Assembly (NCBI GenBank): GCA_964443805.1
Contig: CAYUEQ010000012.1
Coordinates: 1 to 22,004 of the forward strand
Direction: 5' to 3'
From: CAYUEQ01 sp964443805
GTDB lineage: Bacteria; Bacillota_I; Bacilli_A; RF39; UBA660
Length of the DNA: 22,004 nucleotides
Shown here in pieces: positions 1-7,199 of this stretch. The stretch's first letter is position 1. Each line of letters opens with the position of its first letter. Made by a program: the position numbers and the translations under genes. The notes under the pieces were generated by a model. The model was given only the letters and a program-made list of their open reading frames with translations. It was not told the DNA's origin and searched no databases.

Positions 1-55
1 AAAAGAGGATAAAAGTGATGATTGATATAATTATTGGTACTTTATATTTCTTCAT
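1..55 (-). CDS. N-terminus of a membrane or secreted protein (partial, runs off left edge)
   Basis: An ATG at 55-53 is preceded by a strong ribosome binding site (AAAAGGAGG, 70-62) at the right distance, and by a good promoter. The 18 visible codons read MKKYKVPIIISIITFILF, a short lysine-rich start followed by a hydrophobic stretch. This is the usual look of a signal peptide or first membrane helix. The gene lies just downstream of the ileS terminator, so it is a separate transcription unit. Nothing further can be said about function because the rest is outside the window. Confidence 0.65.
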   Translation of the reverse strand, partial: MKKYKVPIIISIITFILF

Positions 56-79
56 TTTTATCCTCCTTTTACTATGTAA

Positions 80-108
80 ATTTTATCAGTTTTGTAGAGT
101 TATTTCAA
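80..108 (-). promoter_or_regulatory. Promoter of the left-edge gene
   Basis: Reading the minus strand, TTGAAA (108-103) and TAAAAT (85-80) are separated by 17 bases, close to the sigma-A consensus. The -10 lies about 10 bases before the ribosome binding site of the edge gene, so the leader would be short. The -35 abuts the T-tract of the ileS terminator. Confidence 0.55.
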
Positions 109-136
109 CAAAAACAAAAACGACATTTGTCGCTTT
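109..136 (-). terminator. Intrinsic terminator of ileS
   Basis: On the minus strand the sequence AAAGCGAC-AAAT-GTCGTTTT forms an eight-pair stem with one G-T wobble (136-117), followed by TTTTTGTTTTTG-like sequence. It starts 18 bases after the ileS stop codon. Confidence 0.7.
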
Positions 137-153
137 CATTTTATCAACTAAAT

Positions 154-3100
154 TTATATTTTTTCTATTTCTAGTTTCACTTGATGATTATTTAAATCAT
201 AGATTGTCGTTACATTATTTTGTTTAATAATATCTATTGCTAGTGTTTCAGTTTTGATATAGTCGTTAAATGTTGTAATGGTTTTATCAAAAATATCATC
301 GCAATCATAATATATATTTATTCGATCAGTAATATTTAAATCTTTTTCTTTTCTTATATTTTGAATTTTAGAAATTAATTCTCTTGCATTGCCTTCTAAT
401 TCTAGAATTTCATTAATTTCAGTATTTAAAATTATAAAGTTGTTATTTTCCATCCCAACATTAAATCCTTCTTTTTCTAAGATTCTAATATCTACCATAG
501 TTTCATTTATCTCATAATCTTCATTATTTATATTTAGAGTTATGGCTTGTTTGTTTTGTAATTTATTTATTTCTTCTTTAGATAATTGTTCTAATTTTTG
601 CGCATATTCTTTAATAGCTGGACCAAATATCTTTCCTACTTCTTTGTAATTTGGTTTTACATGAAAGTTCACGTATTTAGATAAATCTTCTACGTATGTA
701 ACATTTTTAACATTAAGTTCTTCTAAGATTAAATCTTCTAAGTCATTAATAATTTTTTTATTTTTTCCATCTATTAGTACTTCTGATAACGGCTGGCGAA
801 CTTTAATTTTATTTTCTTCTCTAACCATTCTTCCGATACTAATTAGACTTCTAACTAAATCCATTTTAGTTTCTAGTTGTTCATTTATTTGTTCTTTATT
901 TACTTTTGGAAAATCAGTAACATGGACTGAGAATTCGTTAGTTAATTTTTGATATATTTCTTCTGATAAATAAGGAATTATTGGAGCGATTAATTTAGAT
1001 AGCCCAACTAATACTTCATAAGTTGTTATATAAACAGATCTTTTAGAATCATTTAATTCACTATCCCAGAATCTATTTCTATTTCTTCTGATATACCAAT
1101 TAGATAAGTCTTCTGAGACAAAATCAGTTATGCTACGTACTACTTTATTTAAATCATATTGTTCAAATGATTCAGTAACATATTTTATTAGTTGATTATA
1201 TTTTGATAGTAACCATTTATCTATTTCTTCTCTATCTTCATATGGAATATTACATTTTTCAATATCTATTTTGTCAGTATTTGCATACAAACAGAAGAAG
1301 TTATAAGTGTTTTTAAGTGGATTAAAGAATTTGGAATATACTTCTTTTAAACCATTCATATCAAACTTAATTGGCGTCCATACTGGTGATATATACGGTA
1401 GGTACCATCTTACTGCATCTGCTGAGTATTCTTCCATTGCTTTAAATGGTTCAACAGTATTTCCTTTTGATTTACTCATCTTTTTACCATTTTTATCTAG
1501 TAATAAATCATTTACTAAAACATTTTTATATGGTGCGANNNNNNNNNNNNNNNNNNNNNNNNNNNNNNTTTATTTTCAAATGGATAATGATATTGAGCAA
1601 ATGGCATTGCTCCAGAATCAAACCACACATCTACAACATCTGTAACTCTTTTCATTTCTGAATTACATTTATCACATTTTATAGCTACATCATCAACATA
1701 TGGACGGTGTAATTCGATATCAGTAGTTATTTTATTTATTGACTTGTTTTTTAATTCTTCTTTAGATCCAATCATTATTTCATGATTACAATCATTACAT
1801 TTCCAAAGTGGTAATGGTGTTCCCCAATATCTATTTCTAGATATCGCCCAATCATTAATGTTTTCTAACCAATTACCAAAACGTTTCTCACCAACATATG
1901 ATGGATACCAATTAACTTTTTTATTATTTTCTATTAACTGATCTTTAATCTTAGTTACTTCTATGTAATAAGATGGTTTTGAATAATAAATCAGTGGTGT
2001 GTGGCATCTCCAACAATGTGGATAGTTATGTTTAACTTTTTGTTTTTTAAATAGTTTATCTTCATTTTTAAGCCATTTAATTATATCTAAATCAGCTTCA
2101 AATACTAAAGTATCTTTCCATGGTCCATCATTGAATTTTCCATCTTCAGTAACTGGGTTTAGGGTCGGTAAATTATATTTTCTACCTATGTTATTATCAT
2201 CTTCACCAAATGCTGGTGCGATATGAACAATTCCAGTTCCATCATCCATACTTACATAGTCATCACATGTTACAAAGAATGCTTTTTTATCAACCTCTAA
2301 GAACGGAAGTAGTTGTTCATATTCTGTATGTTCTAAATCTTTACCAGTATATGTTTCTAATACTTCATATTCTTCTAATACTTGTTTTGCTAATTTTTCT
2401 GCAACAATAAATTTATGTCCTTTAGCCGATGCCTTAATATACTTTTCATCAGGATTAACACATAGCGCGACATTGGAAATTAGTGTCCATGGAGTAGTTG
2501 TCCAAACTAAGAAGTAAACATTTTCCTCTTTTTTCTTAAATGGAACTATAACGGTATCAGTTGTAATTTCTTCATACCCTTGAGCAACCTCATGAGTTGC
2601 AAGTCCTGTTCCACATCTTGGACAGTATGGTAATATTTTATTTCCTTGATAAAAGTATCCTTCATCAAAAATCTTTTTTAGAATCCACCAACATGTTTCA
2701 ATATAGTCATCTTTATAAGTAATATAACCATTTTCTATATCAATAAATTGTCCCATTTTTTCTGTTAAGTCTCCTAGTAAAGCCGAATATTTAAAAGCAT
2801 TTTCTTTACATTTTTTATTGAACTTTTCAATTCCATATTTTTCAATATCTTGTTTGTTATTAAATCCTAGTTCTTTTTCTACTTCTAGTTCAACAGGAAG
2901 TCCATGTGTATCCCACCCTACTTTTCTAAGTACTCGATATCCTTGCATAGTTTTATATTTACAAATAGAATCTTTTAATAACTTAGCAAGCATGTGGTGA
3001 AGCCCTGCTTTAGCATTTGCTGTTGCTGGTCCATCATAAAAAACAAAGTTTTCACTATCTTTTCTATTATCGATTGTTTTTTGTAATATATCTTCTTTTT

Positions 3101-3170
3101 TCCAAAAACTTCTTATTTCTTGTTCTACTTCACTGTAAGTTCTTTTGTTTAATTCTTTAAATTTTTTCAT
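154..3170 (-). CDS. ileS: Isoleucyl-tRNA synthetase, type 2 (interrupted by an assembly gap)
   Basis: IleRS charges tRNA-Ile with isoleucine in the cytoplasm. Residues 56-59 read GLHH, the active-site signature in swapped GXHH form. Other landmarks are GWDTHGLPVE, the editing-domain WTTTPWTL, several CxxC zinc pairs, DVWFDSGAMPFAQYHYPF (typical of the eukaryote-like type 2 enzymes) and KMSKSKGN. The start is the ATG at 3170, chosen because AAAGGAGAT sits just upstream and homologues begin here; a longer frame would run through the T-box leader. A 30-N run at 1539-1568 falls between YPFENK and APYKNV. The two halves are in different frames across it, and about 36 residues are missing compared with the family. 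The gene is therefore probably intact in the organism and broken only in the assembly. The estimated real length, near 1,030 residues, fits type 2 IleRS. A T-box leader controls it. Confidence 0.95.
1539..1568. other. Assembly gap (30 N)
   Basis: Thirty consecutive N lie inside ileS. The reading frames on either side do not match through 30 bases: the true length must be 1 modulo 3. By family comparison it should be near 109 bases, so the N-run is a placeholder and not a measured length. Confidence 0.9.
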
Positions 3171-3185
3171 AATATCTCCTTTTTT

Positions 3186-3222
3186 AAAATAAAAAGACAT
3201 CTTCGCAAAGGACGAAAATGTC
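3186..3222 (-). terminator. Regulated terminator of the ileS T-box
   Basis: GACATTTTCG and CGAAGATGTC form a ten-pair stem with one wobble (3222-3196) around a seven-base loop, followed by TTTTTATTTT. The loop contains the CCTTT used by the alternative antiterminator, so the two folds exclude each other. Confidence 0.8.
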
Positions 3223-3402
3223 GTGGTACCACCTTTTTTATACTCATTACTTAATAACGTCAGTAAACCGGTATGTCCTAATAATTTTTCAGACAATCGC
3301 ATTGGAAGTGATTTACAATATACTTAATATCCAAACTCTCAGCACTATGTTTGGTTCTCTTTATATTTTATATATCGCCCGTTTCCTCATCTGCTTTTCT
3401 AT
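3186..3402 (-). ncRNA. T-box leader of ileS (tRNA-Ile sensing, transcriptional)
   Basis: The minus strand holds the T-box core AGGTGGTACCACG (3234-3222). Its variable base is T, which would pair with the A discriminator of tRNA-Ile. An upstream hairpin CCAAAC...GTTTGG (3354-3331) resembles the distal part of Stem I. The ATT at 3328-3326 just after it is a possible Ile specifier codon, though its placement is a guess. AAAGG before the core can pair with CCTTT (the antiterminator), while a ten-pair terminator hairpin competes. Uncharged tRNA-Ile should stabilise the antiterminator and switch on ileS. Confidence 0.85.
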
Positions 3403-3407
3403 AAGAG

Positions 3408-3435
3408 ATTATATCATTAATTTATGCTTTGTCAA
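3408..3435 (-). promoter_or_regulatory. Promoter of the ileS T-box transcript
   Basis: TTGACA (3435-3430) and TATAAT (3413-3408) are both perfect sigma-A hexamers with a 16-base spacer. The -35 box contains the TGA stop codon of the upstream zinc-ribbon gene (3434-3432), so the two units touch without any spacer. Confidence 0.8.
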
Positions 3436-4418
3436 ATATCTTGATTACTTTTTTCACCGCAATTAACACAATATTCAGTTGTTACAACCGCTCCACACTT
3501 CAAACAAAATTTATTACCTATGTTAGGTTTTGGTTTTTCTTCTTTTTTTGTGTCTTTTCCCTTAATTATGTAATAAATAATTATTAGAGTAATTCCAAGT
3601 ACGATAACTATTCCACCACTGATGATGAAATATTTAAGAATCTTTTGGACAAAAACATCTAAATTATAATTTAAATTATAGTAACTAGATACTTTAATTA
3701 AAGCTCCCGAAAATGCTCCTAAAAACAATAGTACTAAACCTGATATAAACGTTGGTATTCCAACCCATAATAAACTTTTGTGTAAATTAAAGATGCATAA
3801 CATCAATAATATTATTATACAAATAATCGATGAAATTATTATAAATATAATACTAGGTGATAGAAAATAACTAATTAAATTAATTTGTTTAGCAGGTAGA
3901 TTTAAATAATTTTCTTTTAATTCTTCATTTTCAATTATTTCATTAAATTCATATTGAACTTCAGTTAAAATATTCTTTATATCTGTTTTATCTTTTTTTG
4001 TTATTTCTTTATTAAGTACTTTTTGTAAATTATCAGAGTTAATAACATAATCGATTTCTTCATCATCAATTTTTGGTTGGACTCTTCTATTTAATATATA
4101 TTCTACATATTCACCAGTTAAATTACCAATTACTTCTTTAACTTCAGGAATATCAAGTAAGTTTTCTGTTATTCTCGGATCTACTTGTTCATAAGTATAT
4201 TTTTCTTTTATTTTATCTTTTAATGTTTTATTTTTACCGTTGTTATCCGTTTCTATTACTATTTCTCCAACATCCATCTCTTGAACAAAAAGACTTATAT
4301 TATCTTTTGAGATGAATTTAATTGCAATAACAAGTGTAGTTCCACCTACTATTAGTGCAAAAAGAGAAATAGCAAATACAGTAGCAAATATTCTGCCTAT
4401 TATTTTTATTGTTTTCAT
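3432..4418 (-). CDS. Four-helix membrane protein with C-terminal zinc ribbon, function unknown
   Basis: The 328-residue protein starts at the ATG at 4418, eight codons inside the longest frame, because AGAAAGGAAG lies just upstream. It has an N-terminal membrane helix (about residues 10-34) and a charged, probably extracytoplasmic region of about 145 residues. Three further helices follow at about 180-280. A lysine-rich cytoplasmic tail ends in a CxxC-x8-CxxC zinc ribbon (C305, C308, C317, C320). I do not recognise the family. The layout resembles zinc-ribbon membrane proteins scattered through low-GC Gram-positives that are annotated only as hypothetical. It is transcribed from its own promoter, divergent from rpsT, and ends inside the ileS promoter with no clear terminator, so read-through into the ileS leader is possible. 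Confidence 0.8.
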   Translation of the reverse strand: MKTIKIIGRIFATVFAISLFALIVGGTTLVIAIKFISKDNISLFVQEMDVGEIVIETDNNGKNKTLKDKIKEKYTYEQVDPRITENLLDIPEVKEVIGNLTGEYVEYILNRRVQPKIDDEEIDYVINSDNLQKVLNKEITKKDKTDIKNILTEVQYEFNEIIENEELKENYLNLPAKQINLISYFLSPSIIFIIISSIICIIILLMLCIFNLHKSLLWVGIPTFISGLVLLFLGAFSGALIKVSSYYNLNYNLDVFVQKILKYFIISGGIVIVLGITLIIIYYIIKGKDTKKEEKPKPNIGNKFCLKCGAVVTTEYCVNCGEKSNQDI

Positions 4419-4452
4419 ATTACTTCCTTTCTCATAAAACATTTATATTTTC

Positions 4453-4476
4453 TATCAAAAAGTATGCTTCTTGATA
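4453..4476 (-). other. Hairpin in the 5' leader of the zinc-ribbon gene
   Basis: On the minus strand TATCAAGAAG-CATA-CTTTTTGATA folds into a ten-pair stem with one G-T wobble. It lies between the predicted promoter and the ribosome binding site and is not followed by a T-tract, so it is not a terminator. It may affect mRNA stability or translation. Confidence 0.4.
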
Positions 4477-4498
4477 TGTATTTAGTTAAATTAATTTT

Positions 4499-4527
4499 AT
4501 TATACATCAACCAATAATTTAAAACAA
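4499..4527 (-). promoter_or_regulatory. Promoter of the zinc-ribbon membrane protein gene
   Basis: TTGTTT (4527-4522) and a perfect TATAAT (4504-4499) lie 17 bases apart on the minus strand. The -35 abuts the -35 of the rpsT promoter on the other strand. Confidence 0.55.
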
Positions 4528-4556
4528 TTGCTTTTAATTTGTAATTTTGATAAAAT
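4528..4556 (+). promoter_or_regulatory. Promoter of rpsT
   Basis: TTGCTT (4528-4533) and TAAAAT (4551-4556) are 17 bases apart, about 25 bases before the rpsT start codon. Confidence 0.55.
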
Positions 4557-4580
4557 TGAAATTGTACGAGGAGGGATGAA

Positions 4581-4844
4581 ATGGCAAATTTAAAGAGTTC
4601 AAAAAAGAATATTAAATCTATCGCAACAAAAACTCCGCAAAATAATATGTATAAAGCAAAAGTAAAAAATGCGATTAAAAATTGTGAAAAAGCTATTTTG
4701 GAAAATGATTATGAAAAAGCGACTGAATATTTAAATTTAGTTCAAAAAAATATTGATATTGCAGTTGGTAAAAAATTAATGAGTAAAAATAAAGCAGATC
4801 GTCAGAAATCAAGATTAAATAAAAAAGTTAAAGAATTGAAGTAA
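4581..4844 (+). CDS. rpsT: 30S ribosomal protein S20
   Basis: S20 binds 16S rRNA early in assembly of the small ribosomal subunit. The 87-residue, lysine-rich protein begins MANLKSSKKNIK and contains the conserved KNAIKNCEKAI and KNKADRQKSRLNKKV segments. Length is normal for the family. A strong ribosome binding site (GAGGAGGG) precedes the ATG. It has its own promoter, and a terminator whose stem begins within the last codons, so it is mainly a single-gene unit; some read-through may feed the next gene, for which I found no separate promoter. Confidence 0.97.
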   Translation: MANLKSSKKNIKSIATKTPQNNMYKAKVKNAIKNCEKAILENDYEKATEYLNLVQKNIDIAVGKKLMSKNKADRQKSRLNKKVKELK

Positions 4845-4867
4845 TGTATTTATACTTCAATTTTTTT
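4834..4867 (+). terminator. Terminator of rpsT
   Basis: AATTGAAGTA and TACTTCAATT form a ten-pair stem with a nine-base loop, followed by seven T. The left arm includes the last rpsT codons and part of the stop codon. Confidence 0.75.
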
Positions 4868-4893
4868 ATGATAATATTGAAGTGGTGATACAA

Positions 4894-5814
4894 ATGAAAA
4901 TAAACTTTAAAAGACTATTACTGCCTTCATTATTATGTTTTGTTTTATTAATGGTCTTGTTTAATATAAATAACATTACAAATTCTTTTGCTAAAGTTTT
5001 AGAAAAAAAACCAACTATAGTTATTAATGATGCAAACAAGTATACAAAAGATTATTCTTTTGAATTTGTAAAGTTAAATAATAATTTTATCCCCTATAGT
5101 TATCAAGATTTACTTAATATAATCTATTCTACTTTAAATAATGGCTGGGAGACATTTACTTTTTATTGCCCTGCTGAATATACAGACTGTATAACTGATA
5201 TAAAGAAAATTACAAATGATGAAATATTATTAACCAATATTAACAACTTTATTCATCCTTTTAATAGCTTTAAAAATATTAAAACTTCATATGATAATTC
5301 TGGTGAAATTACTTTTAGATTAACTAAACTTTATAGTCAAGAGCAAATAGATGAATTAAATAAAGCAGTTGATAATATAATTAACAAAAACATCTTAGAT
5401 GAAATGACCTTAGAAGAAAAAATAAGAGTTATTCATGATTATATTATAAATAATACTGTTTATGACACAGAAGCAGTTGAAAAACTACAAAATCATTCTG
5501 CAGTAAATACTGCAATTGGTTCCTTAATAAATGGCAAAGCTTTATGTAGTGGTTATAGTGATGCTATGGCTTTATTCTTATACAAATTTAGAATTCCTAA
5601 TTATAAAATAGCTAGTAAAACTCATGTTTGGAACGCAGTATATATAAATGATGAATGGAAACATTTAGACTTAACTTGGGATGATCCTATTACTGAAGAT
5701 GGACAAAATATTTTAATACATAATTTTTTCTTAATCGATACAGAAAGTTTACATAAAGAAGATATGGAATACCATACCTTTGATTATCTAGTCTATCGCG
5801 AGTTTATTAACTGA
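4894..5814 (+). CDS. Secreted or membrane-anchored transglutaminase-like protein
   Basis: The 306-residue protein starts with KINFKR and a hydrophobic segment (residues 8-23), a signal peptide or membrane anchor, so the rest is probably outside the cell. The C-terminal half carries the transglutaminase/protease core: HDYIINNTVYD, then C218 in KALCSGYSDA, H244 in THVWNAV and D259 in HLDLTWDDP, a complete Cys-His-Asp triad. Bacterial proteins of this type are usually proteases or cell-surface enzymes, and the substrate cannot be read from the sequence. I chose the ATG at 4894 over the GTG at 4882 because GGTGAT sits just before it. The 3' end overlaps the convergent miaA stop by 22 bases. Confidence 0.85.
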   Translation: MKINFKRLLLPSLLCFVLLMVLFNINNITNSFAKVLEKKPTIVINDANKYTKDYSFEFVKLNNNFIPYSYQDLLNIIYSTLNNGWETFTFYCPAEYTDCITDIKKITNDEILLTNINNFIHPFNSFKNIKTSYDNSGEITFRLTKLYSQEQIDELNKAVDNIINKNILDEMTLEEKIRVIHDYIINNTVYDTEAVEKLQNHSAVNTAIGSLINGKALCSGYSDAMALFLYKFRIPNYKIASKTHVWNAVYINDEWKHLDLTWDDPITEDGQNILIHNFFLIDTESLHKEDMEYHTFDYLVYREFIN

Positions 5815-6641
5815 TTAATTTCTTTAATTGTTTGATTTATATCATCAAAATTAACTAGAACCCAGTTAACATCCATTTGATTATTAAACCAAGAATATTG
5901 TCTTTTAGCATAATGTCTAGACTTTTGTCTTATCAAATCTTTAGCTTCGTCTAAAGATATTTTTTTATCAAAATATAAATATAATTCTTTATACCCTATA
6001 CCTGTTAATATCGCTTTAGAGCGAATATTATTATCATAAAAATATTTTACTTCTTCTAAAAGACCTTGTTCAAACATTATATCTACTCTTTTATTAATTC
6101 TTTCATAAAGGACTTCTCTATCAGTAGTTAAACCAATTATAGTAGCATCATATAACTTAATAGGATTTGCTTCCACTTCTTCTCTTTGAACAAATCTTTC
6201 TAATCTTCTTCGGTTGTTAATATGTATTTTATGATTTTTATCTTTTTTGATGGCTTGTTCATATAATTCTTCATTAGTTAAATGACTTAAATCTTCGATT
6301 TTTTCCTCTTCTTTAAATTTATAATCAAATAATCCTGCTTTTAAATAAAAACCTGTTCCTCCAACTATGATTATATTTTTATCTTTATTTTCATCTAAAA
6401 TTTTTCTTAAATCTTTTTGATAATCATAAACAGTATAATTAGTATTAACATCAGCTATATCAAATAAATAATGAGGTATCCCCTCTTTTTCTTCTTCTGT
6501 AACTTTCGCAGTACCAATATCTAATCCTCTATATACTTGCATTGCATCACAATTTATAATAATTGCTTTTTGAGCTTTAGCAAGTTCTACTGCTACTTTT
6601 GTCTTACCAACTCCTGTTGGTCCAACAATACATGTAATCAT
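5793..6641 (-). CDS. miaA: tRNA dimethylallyltransferase
   Basis: MiaA transfers a dimethylallyl group to the N6 of A37 in tRNAs reading UNN codons. The 282-residue protein opens with the P-loop GPTGVGKT (residues 7-14), followed by NCDAMQVYRGLDIGTAKV, IPHYLFDI, IIVGGTGFYLKAG and, near the end, RHYAKRQYSWFNNQ, all characteristic of the family. The start ATG follows GGAGATG. It is the last gene of the mutL-NUDIX-miaA run, consistent with the frequent mutL-miaA linkage in bacteria, but it also has its own promoter upstream. Its 3' end overlaps the convergent transglutaminase gene. The length is slightly short for MiaA, with no motif missing. Confidence 0.95.
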   Translation of the reverse strand: MITCIVGPTGVGKTKVAVELAKAQKAIIINCDAMQVYRGLDIGTAKVTEEEKEGIPHYLFDIADVNTNYTVYDYQKDLRKILDENKDKNIIIVGGTGFYLKAGLFDYKFKEEEKIEDLSHLTNEELYEQAIKKDKNHKIHINNRRRLERFVQREEVEANPIKLYDATIIGLTTDREVLYERINKRVDIMFEQGLLEEVKYFYDNNIRSKAILTGIGYKELYLYFDKKISLDEAKDLIRQKSRHYAKRQYSWFNNQMDVNWVLVNFDDINQTIKEINQLINSR

Positions 6642-6667
6642 TAAATCATCTCCATCAATTAAAAATT

Positions 6668-6696
6668 ATTTTATCATTTCTAATTACTGATGTAAA
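6668..6696 (-). promoter_or_regulatory. Promoter of miaA
   Basis: TTTACA (6696-6691) and TAAAAT (6673-6668) are separated by 17 bases on the minus strand, in the gap between the NUDIX gene and miaA. It would allow miaA to be expressed independently of mutL. Confidence 0.5.
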
Positions 6697-6702
6697 ATTA
6701 TT

Positions 6703-6718
6703 TTTAGATAAATCTAAA
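6703..6718 (-). terminator. Possible weak terminator after the NUDIX gene
   Basis: TTTAGAT and ATCTAAA form a perfect seven-pair, AT-only-but-one hairpin just after the NUDIX stop, followed by a mixed A/T tail. It is too weak to be confident. Confidence 0.25.
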
Positions 6719-6726
6719 TTTATTTA

Positions 6727-7134
6727 CTAGTTAAGATGTATTTTTTCTTCTACTTTTTTTAAAAAATCTAAGTGCCAAGGATATGTTAAATTATCTGGAA
6801 GTTGATCAAATAAAGCTACTTTATCTATTTCTGAATCTGGTAACTTACTAAGTTCTTCAATTTCTGCGTAACAAAGCAATCCGTATTTTGAAATTGCATA
6901 TAGACAAATTGGTTTTATTTCTGATTTAGTAGCACCTGTTTCTTCGTATAATTCTCGTTTAGCTGCTTCTAACCATGATTCTCCTTCTTCAATATGACCT
7001 CCAGGAATTTCCCATGTATCTCTACCTTTTTGCTTGCAAAAAACCCACTTATTTTTGTATTTACTTATAATTACTACCCTACTAATTAAATTATCTTCAA
7101 CAGTATTTAAATCATAAAATTTCATTTCACTCAT
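6727..7134 (-). CDS. NUDIX hydrolase (MutT-like)
   Basis: NUDIX enzymes hydrolyse nucleoside diphosphates linked to another group. The 135-residue protein has a complete NUDIX box beginning GGHIEEGESWLEAAKREL and ending YEETGA, matching the G-x5-E-x7-REUxEExGU pattern, so it should be active. The preceding GRDTWEIPGG is the usual lead-in. Substrate cannot be decided; the neighbouring mutL makes nucleotide-pool cleaning such as 8-oxo-dGTP plausible but unproven. The ribosome binding site is weak, so the second methionine (residue 4) is an alternative start. It lies 65 bases downstream of mutL on the same strand. Confidence 0.88.
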   Translation of the reverse strand: MSEMKFYDLNTVEDNLISRVVIISKYKNKWVFCKQKGRDTWEIPGGHIEEGESWLEAAKRELYEETGATKSEIKPICLYAISKYGLLCYAEIEELSKLPDSEIDKVALFDQLPDNLTYPWHLDFLKKVEEKIHLN

Positions 7135-7199
7135 AACAAACCATACTTTCTAAAATGAATACAACATTCTTATTAATAAAATAAACTTATATTTTTATT

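Noticed and set aside
15..227. Plus-strand open frame of 70 codons at the left edge
   Set aside because: It runs opposite to the edge gene and the ileS end, has no ribosome binding site and covers a promoter and a terminator.
1307..1661. Plus-strand open frames across the N gap
   Set aside because: They are antisense to ileS, and depend on reading through unknown bases.
3171..3302. N-terminal extension of ileS to 3302
   Set aside because: The extension would translate the T-box core and terminator; a clear ribosome binding site and family alignment place the start at 3170.
3218..3466. Plus-strand open frame of 82 codons
   Set aside because: It is antisense to the T-box leader and shows no start signal or recognisable sequence.
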